Assembly: GCA_026387965.1 (NCBI GenBank)
Contig: JAPLKR010000082.1
Coordinates: 1-7,000 of the forward strand
Length of the DNA: 7,000 nucleotides
Source: Fusobacteriota bacterium
Lineage (GTDB): Bacteria; Fusobacteriota; Fusobacteriia; JAPLKR01
Direction: 5' to 3'
The notes beneath the pieces were generated by a model, which was given only the letters and a program-made list of their open reading frames with translations, was not told the origin of the DNA and searched no databases. A program made the translations under genes and the position numbers. Positions 1 to 5,378 of the stretch are shown piece after piece. Every line of letters begins with the position of its first letter. Position 1 is the first letter of the stretch.

Positions 1-268
1 AAAAAGTAACGATAAGGAGCACAATAATGTTTCCTATTAGTGGTAAGTGGATATAATAGACAATTAATGTTGCAAACAGCCCTCCAAATAGTGTCATAGT
101 TACGCGGAAAATTGCTCTACTTTGATTTTGACCTTTACTTGATGCAAACAGTACGATGACAGTTAGTGGCCCCCAATAGGATTTAGGAATTGGGAGAAGA
201 GACATAATATACCATGCAATAAGTACGCCAATTGCCGCTTGAATTCCAACTTTTGTTGAAAGTTTCAT
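1..268 (-). CDS. FUSC-family membrane protein, C-terminal half of a split transporter (partial, cut by window edge)
   Basis: Translated by hand from the ATG at 266-268; 89 codons stay open to the left edge. The protein begins MKLSTKVGIQAAIGVLIAWY and has a hydrophobic helix at about residues 9-26. The segment SYWGPLTVIVLFAS (30-43) follows, then a short basic stretch with SRAIFRV (50-56), then helices at about 56-73 and 77-89. The order 'W-x-x-L-T-V ... Q-x-x-x-R-x-x-x-R' followed by a Gly-containing helix is typical of the FUSC (fusaric acid resistance / aromatic acid exporter) membrane domain, which sits in the inner membrane and is linked to efflux of small organic acids. The start follows AGGAGGGAG directly, and that sequence overlaps the upstream stop codon, so translational coupling to the 332-residue neighbour is likely. 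Family assignment is fairly confident; the substrate is unknown. Confidence 0.72.
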   Translation of the reverse strand, partial: MKLSTKVGIQAAIGVLIAWYIMSLLPIPKSYWGPLTVIVLFASSKGQNQSRAIFRVTMTLFGGLFATLIVYYIHLPLIGNIIVLLIVTF

Positions 269-269
269 A

Positions 270-278
270 CTCCCTCCT
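270..278 (-). promoter_or_regulatory. Strong ribosome binding site overlapping the upstream stop codon
   Basis: On the minus strand the bases read AGGAGGGAG followed by T and ATG. The TAG stop of the upstream membrane gene (277-279) lies within the start of this site. The strong site shows that the second FUSC half is a separately initiated protein. It also argues against the two genes being one reading frame broken by a recent frameshift. Confidence 0.75.
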
Positions 279-1275
279 ACCAGTAAATTCTGAAAAGTTT
301 TATTATTTGAGCACGGTTTAATTCAAGCACTTCAAGCGCAAACATAAGTTTTTTTGACGATTCGATGTTCGTATCTATTTCTAATAACTCTTTTATCTCG
401 TTAAATATGTGTGAAGTTCCGCCATTGAGTTCTTCAGCATTATAAAACATTTGATATTCCCGGATATACTTACATAGGAGTGGCACATAGTTTTGGGATA
501 GCCACTCAGATGTTTTTCCTTCTAATACTACATTCTTTAATATTTTAATACTTCCATAACTGCTGTAATGGAGTTCTAAAATTTGCAATATCTTTGGGTT
601 TATTGGGTTATTTGAATCTAATGAAGCGACTTGACAAAAAAATTTTCTTTTATGCATCTCAATTTTTTTTATAAATTTTTCTGACTTAATATTCTTGCCA
701 TGGACTAGAATTTCTAAAACATTTTCAAAATAACGGTCATTTGCTGCCTTAATCATTAATTTGATTTTTCCACAATCTTCAGTGTATAAAAAATTTCTTT
801 CAGGAATAAAATAGTAATGAATAACATAAAACATTAAAATGCCAAGAATTCCAAAAAATATAAGTTGTAGCATATACTGCTTATAGAAGGTAATCTTAAA
901 TGAGAATACAAAAAAGTTGACCGCTCCGAATCTTAATGCTAGCGCCCTTAAATATTTTGGAAAGTTTTGAGCATAAAACGATAAAAAGGTTAAAATCATT
1001 AATATAACTAGTGTAATAATCTTAGTTTCTGAAAATACAAACGCAAGTGAACTGATCGCTAACAGAAGAAAGGCATTTACCCAAAAAAGCTCAAACATCT
1101 TATTAGGCTTGTCAAAGTAAAATGTGGTTGAGAGTTCTAAATTAAATAGATAAATGAAAACTCCTACAAGTAAACTTTTTGTAATAAGTGCAAGAATGAT
1201 TGAGGGTATCAATACACTCAGTGCAAACTTAATGTTTTTTTTTATGTTATAATGTGTCATCACCAACATCTTCAA
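277..1275 (-). CDS. Integral membrane protein, probable N-terminal half of a split FUSC/aromatic-acid-exporter-type transporter
   Basis: This is a 332-residue protein. The first ~155 residues are strongly hydrophobic, with likely membrane helices near 16-34, 60-82, 85-103, 113-128 and 134-156. Residues ~158-332 are charged and probably a helical cytoplasmic domain. Full-length FUSC exporters have the plan six helices, soluble domain, six helices, soluble domain. This gene matches the first helix-plus-soluble unit, and the next gene, 8 bases downstream, begins with a recognisable second FUSC membrane domain. The start is a TTG at 1273-1275, 7 bases after GAGGGAG. The ATG two codons later would be 13 bases away. 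On its own this protein has weak family hallmarks, so the function rests mainly on context. It is the fourth gene of the mutT-mutY-rluD operon. Confidence 0.65.
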   Translation of the reverse strand: MKMLVMTHYNIKKNIKFALSVLIPSIILALITKSLLVGVFIYLFNLELSTTFYFDKPNKMFELFWVNAFLLLAISSLAFVFSETKIITLVILMILTFLSFYAQNFPKYLRALALRFGAVNFFVFSFKITFYKQYMLQLIFFGILGILMFYVIHYYFIPERNFLYTEDCGKIKLMIKAANDRYFENVLEILVHGKNIKSEKFIKKIEMHKRKFFCQVASLDSNNPINPKILQILELHYSSYGSIKILKNVVLEGKTSEWLSQNYVPLLCKYIREYQMFYNAEELNGGTSHIFNEIKELLEIDTNIESSKKLMFALEVLELNRAQIIKLFRIYW

Positions 1276-1282
1276 TTGAATT

Positions 1283-1289
1283 CTCCCTC
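1283..1289 (-). promoter_or_regulatory. Ribosome binding site that supports a TTG start
   Basis: GAGGGAG on the minus strand lies 7 bases before TTG (1273-1275) and 13 bases before the in-frame ATG (1267-1269). The spacing favours the TTG. It falls in the 17-base gap after the rluD-like stop codon. Confidence 0.55.
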
Positions 1290-1292
1290 AAA

Positions 1293-2213
1293 TTAAAGTT
1301 CTACTTGGGTAAAGCCATAGTGTTTAATAGCAGTTTGAAAATCCTCTGGGAGAGGTGCTTTAAATTTTAATGGTTCTCCTGTGATCGGGTGATTAAATGC
1401 TAAGCTATAAGCATGAAGGAGCTGCCTTTTGAATCTGTCGTGTTCTTTTCCATAAACGGCATCGCCAAGGACGGGCGTATTGAGGTATCTGAGATGCACA
1501 CGGATTTGATGTGTTCTTCCAGTATCAATTTTCACATCAAGAAGGGACATATTATTTCCTTCTGCAAGCATCTTATAGTGTGTTATGGCTTCTTTTCCAA
1601 GTGCTGTAACAGCCATTTTCTTGCGATCATTTGAATCTCTTCCCATTTTGGTATAAAGACTTCCCTCTTTTTTCTTTAAATACCCTTTACAGATACAAAG
1701 ATAGGTCTTTTTAATTTTATGTTCTTGAAATAATTTTGTAATTGCTAAGTGTGCAGGGTTATTTTTTGCAACAATTAAAAGTCCAGTCGTATCCTTATCT
1801 AGTCTGTGTACAATTCCGGGTCTTACTACACCGTTTATGTCTGAAAGGTCGGTAATATGATACATAATTGCATTAACAATAGTCCCAGTTACGATGTCTT
1901 GAGCTGGATGTACCATAATTCCAGCAGATTTATTGATAATCAAAATATCTTTATCTTGATAGACAATATCAAGGGGAATATTTTCAGGAAGTACATCTAA
2001 ATTTAGAGGTTTTGGAATAGATACTAAAATTTTCATCCCTTCTTTTACACTTAATCCATTTTTTGTTGGTTCACCGTTCACTGTTACCAAATGATTCTTC
2101 ACCAGTGTTTGAATATATGATTTTGTGAAGTTTTGCTCTTCTAACATAGTAAGTAAAAATGCATCAAGTCTTAAACCTTTGTGCTCTGATGTAATGATAT
2201 AATTGAATTCCAT
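1293..2213 (-). CDS. RluA/RluD-family ribosomal large-subunit pseudouridine synthase
   Basis: This 306-residue protein has the usual RluD length and domain order. An S4-type RNA-binding domain lies at about residues 12-65 (GLRLDAFL..., with VTVNGEPTKNG), followed by a PseudoU_synth_2 catalytic domain at about 85-240. The signature HRLDKDTTGLLIVAK (136-150) carries the catalytic Asp139. INKSAGIMVHPA (93-104) and GRTHQIRVHL (232-241) are the other conserved blocks. The enzyme isomerises uridines of 23S rRNA to pseudouridine in the cytoplasm. Low-GC Gram-positives usually have several paralogues, and the exact target position cannot be read from sequence, so no symbol is given. The ATG at 2211-2213 begins 2 bases after the mutY stop. 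A modest AAGGGA lies 10 bases upstream, inside the end of mutY. Confidence 0.93.
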   Translation of the reverse strand: MEFNYIITSEHKGLRLDAFLLTMLEEQNFTKSYIQTLVKNHLVTVNGEPTKNGLSVKEGMKILVSIPKPLNLDVLPENIPLDIVYQDKDILIINKSAGIMVHPAQDIVTGTIVNAIMYHITDLSDINGVVRPGIVHRLDKDTTGLLIVAKNNPAHLAITKLFQEHKIKKTYLCICKGYLKKKEGSLYTKMGRDSNDRKKMAVTALGKEAITHYKMLAEGNNMSLLDVKIDTGRTHQIRVHLRYLNTPVLGDAVYGKEHDRFKRQLLHAYSLAFNHPITGEPLKFKAPLPEDFQTAIKHYGFTQVEL

Positions 2214-2215
2214 GG

Positions 2216-3442
2216 TTAATTAGTCCCTTCTGACTCTTGGATTTGATAAATAATTTTTTGAAATGCTTTAGCAATGGGAAATTCTTGAAAGTGCGACACT
2301 TTTACGAATTCACCTTTTGGAAGTGATTCGCCGAGATAATCGACAATATAGGGTTGAATTTTCCAAATTTTATGGGTAAAAACATGTTTAATCGGTTGGA
2401 GTTTTGATTGATAACTTATAACACTTCCTTCGATTAAGAGCGTTCCCCACATATTTTTCAGCATTCCTTGACCGGCTCTGTATTCAATAAAATACGTGTT
2501 GTTCTTCTTATAAATGATAGAATTATAGTGTTCAACAACTTTTGATTTCTTCGGTAGTATCATTGGGATTTTTTCAGTCATTTTTAATTTAGTTGTATCA
2601 CAAAACGGTTCAATTGGACAAAGTAAACAATTTGGCTTCTTACCTTTACAAATAAGTGCCCCAAGATCCATAAGTGCTTGGTTAAATTTTGAGTATTCAT
2701 CAATCAGTAATCGTTCAAGCATATTTTCATAAAAGAGGTAAGCTTCTTTAGATTTTGAGTCTTTTGTGTACGCATATACTCTTGTTAGTATGCGAGTGAC
2801 ATTACCATCTATTGCGCTAGCTTTTTGATTATACCCAATACTTCTAATAGCTCCACTTGTATAAGGGCCAATTCCTGGAAGCTTTACAAGTTCTTTTATA
2901 TCACTTGGAAAAACCCCGTTATATTTTTCTACTACAATTTTAGCACATTTATGCAGATTTCTCGCTCTCGAATAATATCCGAGTCCTTGCCAATATAAAA
3001 GAACCTCATTTTCGTTTGCGTTAGCTAAATCAAAAATCGTTGGAAATCGTTTCATAAATCGGTTATAATAATTTATAACCGTCACAACTTGTGTTTGTTG
3101 AAGCATAATTTCTGAAACCCAAGTTCCATAAAGTGAAGGGGTTGTTCTCCAAGGCATGATACGGTGCCATGTGTCAAACCAGCCAACGAGAGAGTAAAAG
3201 AGTCTATACTCCCTGTTTTTATCTAGTAAAAATGTAAGAGTGTGAGTAAAATCTGTAAAATAGTCTAATTGATTAAGTAGTGAAATAATGACTTCTTGTT
3301 TCACACCTTTTTTTATATATACATGCACGATTTTTTGCGAGTATATTTTTTTGAAAATTGGTAAATAATTTTCGTTTTCTACTTCTGTATCTTGATACTC
3401 TATACACTCTGAAAGTAAAATATATACAGCTTTTTTAATCAT
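2216..3442 (-). CDS. mutY: A/G-specific adenine glycosylase MutY with an extra N-terminal region
   Basis: A 408-residue protein is read from the ATG at 3440-3442. MutY removes adenine mispaired with 8-oxoguanine in DNA. The core starts near residue 80. WVSEIMLQQTQV (108-119) holds the catalytic Glu111. The helix-hairpin-helix is LPGIGPYTSGAI (188-199), and the catalytic Asp212 is in AIDGNVTRIL. The 4Fe-4S cluster has the exact Cys-x6-Cys-x2-Cys-x5-Cys spacing at 265, 272, 275 and 281. Residues ~300-400 form the MutT-like domain that recognises 8-oxoG, with FTH at 355-357 where FSH is usual. About 80 residues before the core match nothing I recognise, whereas E. coli MutY begins its core almost at once. 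A TTG at 3458-3460 would add six residues but has no ribosome binding site. The ATG overlaps the end of mutT by 8 bases, implying coupled expression. Confidence 0.95.
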   Translation of the reverse strand: MIKKAVYILLSECIEYQDTEVENENYLPIFKKIYSQKIVHVYIKKGVKQEVIISLLNQLDYFTDFTHTLTFLLDKNREYRLFYSLVGWFDTWHRIMPWRTTPSLYGTWVSEIMLQQTQVVTVINYYNRFMKRFPTIFDLANANENEVLLYWQGLGYYSRARNLHKCAKIVVEKYNGVFPSDIKELVKLPGIGPYTSGAIRSIGYNQKASAIDGNVTRILTRVYAYTKDSKSKEAYLFYENMLERLLIDEYSKFNQALMDLGALICKGKKPNCLLCPIEPFCDTTKLKMTEKIPMILPKKSKVVEHYNSIIYKKNNTYFIEYRAGQGMLKNMWGTLLIEGSVISYQSKLQPIKHVFTHKIWKIQPYIVDYLGESLPKGEFVKVSHFQEFPIAKAFQKIIYQIQESEGTN

Positions 3443-3830
3443 GAAATACCCCAATTTCAAATAATTTTTTAACCATTTCTAAATTACCGGGAAGCAACTT
3501 CAGACTACGAATTTTAGAAATCTCTTGAAAACGCCACTCATCATATTCGCCGCTTGCATCAATATCATTCCAAAATTCTGTGATTAAATATAGATGTAGG
3601 GTAACTGAAAATTCTTTATAGTGAGAGACTGTATCAAAAAGATAAAAGCAAGCGACTACATCAATTTTAAGCTCTTCTTTAAGTTCACGACATAAAGCTT
3701 CTTTTGAATTTTCAAATCTTTCAACTTTTCCCCCAGGAAATTCAAAATATTCAGGGTAAAGCTTATCTTTTTTTCGTCTACCAACAAAAACTTTGTCTTC
3801 TTTAATAATAATGCCTACTGATACATTCAT
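3435..3830 (-). CDS. mutT: MutT-like Nudix hydrolase (8-oxo-dGTP-type nucleotide sanitation)
   Basis: This 131-residue protein has the usual size of MutT/NudG-type pyrophosphohydrolases. The Nudix box starts at Gly34 (GGKVERFE) and continues through Glu40, Arg48-Glu49 and Glu52-Glu53. That fits G-x5-E-x7-RE-U-x-EE-x-G-U except that the last Gly is Lys55. The metal-binding glutamates are all present. FEFPGGK (29-35) and the N-terminal strand SVGIIIKEDKVFVGRR are typical of the oxidised-nucleotide-cleaning branch. Such enzymes hydrolyse 8-oxo-dGTP or related nucleotides to the monophosphate in the cytoplasm. The overlap with mutY supports a role in the GO repair pathway. The ATG at 3828-3830 follows GAGGT by 4 bases. 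It is the first gene of the minus-strand operon. A CTP- or 5-methyl-dCTP-directed specificity cannot be excluded. Confidence 0.88.
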   Translation of the reverse strand: MNVSVGIIIKEDKVFVGRRKKDKLYPEYFEFPGGKVERFENSKEALCRELKEELKIDVVACFYLFDTVSHYKEFSVTLHLYLITEFWNDIDASGEYDEWRFQEISKIRSLKLLPGNLEMVKKLFEIGVFHD

Positions 3831-3834
3831 TTAT

Positions 3835-3839
3835 ACCTC
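3835..3839 (-). promoter_or_regulatory. Ribosome binding site of mutT
   Basis: GAGGT on the minus strand lies 4 bases before the ATG at 3828-3830. It sits in the 25-base gap shared with the divergent trmN6 gene, next to that gene's own site. Confidence 0.5.
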
Positions 3840-3842
3840 ACA

Positions 3843-3850
3843 AAAGGAGA
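3843..3850 (+). promoter_or_regulatory. Ribosome binding site fixing the trmN6 start
   Basis: AAAGGAGA is followed by five bases and ATG (3856-3858). This selects the start 21 codons inside the longer open frame that begins at 3793. The longer frame would overlap mutT and has no comparable site. Confidence 0.75.
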
Positions 3851-3855
3851 ATTTT

Positions 3856-4518
3856 ATGGAAAAACCATGGTCACTCTACCGCATTTTAAAAAACAATCGC
3901 TATATTATTCAAGGAAATATGCATTTTAGAATCAGCGCAGATAGTTTTTTATTAGCTGATTTTTTCAGAGTTAATAGAAAATGTAAAAATATTTTAGAGA
4001 TAGGGACTGGAACAGCCATTATTCCTATTCTCCTTTCATCAGCTACTACAGCAAAAATATCCACCGTTGAAATTCAACCCTTTATGGCTGAAATAGCCAC
4101 TAAAAATTTAAATCTTAATCGCTTATCAGAGCAAGTTCAGCTTATTTGTGCTGATATTTCAACTTATGATATATTGTTAGAGCGTGAATCTTTCACACAT
4201 ATTGTTGTGAATCCACCATTTTATGAAAATCAAAATAACATTACTCAAGAAAAAGAAAATGCTTTAATTCAAATTTCAAAAACAGAAAATGCTTTAACAC
4301 TAAAAATGCTTACAAAGGTTTCAAAATATGCTTTAAAATCAGCTGGCACATTATCTCTCATTCACAGAAGCGAATACCTCGAAAAAATTATTATATCACT
4401 TTGCTTAGAGGGTTTTCATTTGTCACGACTTCAATTTGTCTATACAACTAAAAAATCTGAGGCGAAGATGGTTTTAATTGAAGCGGTTAAAGATATCCCA
4501 GTAAAGTCACTTCTTTAG
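3856..4518 (+). CDS. trmN6: tRNA1(Val) (adenine(37)-N6)-methyltransferase (YfiC/TrmN6 family)
   Basis: A 220-residue class I SAM-dependent methyltransferase. Motif I is LEIGTGTAIIP (47-57), the acidic residue after strand 2 is Glu72 (VEIQPF), and the N6-adenine catalytic motif is NPPF (119-122) followed by Tyr-Glu-Asn. The N-terminal FRISADSFLLADF (24-36) matches the conserved F-x-x-S-x-D-x-x-L-L-A-x-F block of the YfiC/YabB family, which methylates A37 of tRNA1Val. Other NPPF methyltransferases, such as RsmC or PrmC types, lack that block. It is slightly shorter than the usual ~245 residues. The start is set by AAAGGAGA at 5 bases. It is transcribed divergently from mutT, and its last 32 bases overlap the convergent gpsA-like gene. 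A promoter was not convincingly found and would have to lie within the 5' end of mutT. Confidence 0.87.
   Translation: MEKPWSLYRILKNNRYIIQGNMHFRISADSFLLADFFRVNRKCKNILEIGTGTAIIPILLSSATTAKISTVEIQPFMAEIATKNLNLNRLSEQVQLICADISTYDILLERESFTHIVVNPPFYENQNNITQEKENALIQISKTENALTLKMLTKVSKYALKSAGTLSLIHRSEYLEKIIISLCLEGFHLSRLQFVYTTKKSEAKMVLIEAVKDIPVKSLL
3883..3912 (-). promoter_or_regulatory. Candidate promoter of the mutT-mutY operon, inside trmN6 coding sequence
   Basis: On the minus strand TTGAAT (3907-3912) and TAAAAT (3883-3888) are separated by 18 bases. These match the sigma-70/sigma-A consensus at 4 of 6 and 5 of 6 positions. Transcription would begin near 3876, giving a leader of about 46 bases. 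The site lies within the first codons of the divergent trmN6 gene. In such AT-rich sequence a chance match is quite possible. Confidence 0.35.
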
Positions 4519-5212
4519 GATCCTTTTTATTAAAAATGATTTCATAGAGTGCATGAGAAATTGGCAGTTCAATATTATAAAGCTCTTCGACCTCTCGAAG
4601 GGCTTTTATCGTATATACGCCTTCTGCAAGTTTTTCAAATTTTTTTCCTTTAATTAATTCTTCACCAAATTGTCGATTATTACTATGCGTTGAAAAAAGA
4701 GTTGCTTCATAGTCTCCTAGGTGCGCAAGTCCGTAAGCAGACTCTTGATTGCCACCCATTACTTTAATAAGTCGGGCAACTTCACTTGTACCACGAGCCA
4801 TTAAAGCACCTTTTAAAGAGGAGAGACCTGCTCCGTCAAGCATACCCGCTGCAATTCCTATTACATTTTTTGTCGCTGCACCAACTTCATTGCCAATCAT
4901 ATCCTGAGTATAATAAAATCGAATTAAATCACTTTTAAAGATATCAACTAAGCGTTTTGTAACTTCAAAATTATAACTGCCCATTATCATACAGCTTGGA
5001 ATTCCAGCGTAAAAATCTTGTACATGCCCAGGCCCTAGCCAAACAGCTACTTCACAATTTTCTTGTTTTATTTCCTCTTTGAAAACGAGTGACAGCCTTT
5101 TCCCACTCGTATTTTCTAACCCTTTCATGTTTAACACACATACTTTGTTTTTCGTACTATACCAAGCTAAAAAACTTCCCCATCTTCCACAGCCTAAAAT
5201 TGATATATTCAT
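4487..5212 (-). CDS. gpsA: GpsA-like NAD(P)-dependent glycerol-3-phosphate dehydrogenase, internally shortened
   Basis: GpsA reduces dihydroxyacetone phosphate to glycerol-3-phosphate for phospholipid synthesis. This protein has 241 residues (ATG 5210-5212), against about 330-340 in the family. The N-terminal ILGCGRWGSFLA matches the first GxGxxG strand-turn-helix. Only about 23 residues separate it from MKGLENTSGKRLS, the 'KGLE' block, where E. coli GpsA has about 100. So roughly 75 residues of the nucleotide-binding domain are missing, in frame. The rest is collinear: GPGHVQD (60-66), catalytic Lys115 in GAATKNVIGIAAGM, LMARGTSEV (137-145), and HLGDYEAT with Asp167. The usual S-R-N-R-x-F-G motif reads S-N-N-R-Q-F-G (177-183), losing the substrate-site arginine. 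The gene has no stop or frameshift. It may be an inactive or repurposed relative, or a lineage-specific short form. Its 3' end overlaps trmN6. Confidence 0.8.
   Translation of the reverse strand: MNISILGCGRWGSFLAWYSTKNKVCVLNMKGLENTSGKRLSLVFKEEIKQENCEVAVWLGPGHVQDFYAGIPSCMIMGSYNFEVTKRLVDIFKSDLIRFYYTQDMIGNEVGAATKNVIGIAAGMLDGAGLSSLKGALMARGTSEVARLIKVMGGNQESAYGLAHLGDYEATLFSTHSNNRQFGEELIKGKKFEKLAEGVYTIKALREVEELYNIELPISHALYEIIFNKKDPKEVTLLGYL
4579..4609 (+). terminator. Candidate intrinsic terminator of trmN6, nested in the gpsA-like gene
   Basis: AAAGCTCTTCGA (4579-4590), loop CCTC, and TCGAAGGGCTTT (4595-4606) form a 12-base-pair stem. It contains one G-U wobble and is followed by T and ATC, so the run of T is four. 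It lies about 60 bases after the trmN6 stop, in sense orientation. On the minus strand the wobble becomes an A-C mismatch, so the hairpin is weaker for transcription of the gpsA-like gene that it sits within. The short T tract keeps confidence moderate. Confidence 0.42.
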
Positions 5213-5220
5213 TCTCATCA

Positions 5221-5226
5221 CACCTC
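5221..5226 (-). promoter_or_regulatory. Ribosome binding site of the gpsA-like gene
   Basis: GAGGTG on the minus strand lies 8 bases before the ATG at 5210-5212 and 2 bases before another in-frame ATG at 5216-5218. The first is preferred for spacing. It also places the start directly before the first beta strand (NISILG), as is usual for GpsA. Confidence 0.55.
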
Positions 5227-5245
5227 GTAATTTTATTATATTTCT

Positions 5246-5274
5246 ATCCTATCACGTATTTGATTATATTCCAA
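5246..5274 (-). promoter_or_regulatory. Candidate promoter of the gpsA-like gene
   Basis: TTGGAA (5269-5274) and TAGGAT (5246-5251) are 17 bases apart on the minus strand, each matching 4 of 6 consensus bases. Transcription would start near 5239. This gap is almost pure A/T, and several other -10-like hexamers exist, including perfect TATAAT at 5235-5240 with no good -35. The choice is therefore tentative. Confidence 0.3.
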
Positions 5275-5288
5275 TATATTTTATAATA

Positions 5289-5304
5289 TTTCTTCTAAAA
5301 GAAA
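5289..5304. repeat. Small perfect inverted repeat between the gpsA-like gene and the IS
   Basis: TTTCTT, four bases (CTAA), then AAGAAA form a 6-base-pair stem. It lies upstream of the gpsA-like promoter candidate, just outside the estimated IS end. No T tract follows on either strand, so it is not an obvious terminator. It could be a binding site or chance in AT-rich DNA. Confidence 0.25.
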
Positions 5305-5378
5305 CAACTCAAAATTAAACGATACACCGCCCCAAGTGGTATTGTGTCAAGAAAATGGATGAATCGAATCCGAACAAA

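Noticed and set aside
1413-1634. Plus-strand open frame of 73 codons
   Set aside because: It lies wholly inside the strongly supported pseudouridine synthase gene on the other strand and has no family features.
3443-3460. TTG start giving mutY six more residues
   Set aside because: No Shine-Dalgarno sequence precedes it. The ATG at 3440-3442 in the mutT overlap is the simpler choice.
3793-3855. Upstream extension of trmN6 beginning at 3793
   Set aside because: It would overlap the 5' end of mutT and lacks a ribosome site, whereas AAAGGAGA is ideally placed for the ATG at 3856.
4517-4537. AGGATCCT palindrome followed by TTTTTATTAAAAA as a bidirectional terminator
   Set aside because: The palindrome leaves no loop and the AT stem is too weak. 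The hairpin at 4579-4606 is much better.
5079-5318. Two overlapping plus-strand open frames with hydrophobic translations
   Set aside because: They are antisense to the start of the gpsA-like gene and to AT-rich intergenic DNA. The hydrophobicity follows from T-rich codons, and there is no ribosome site.
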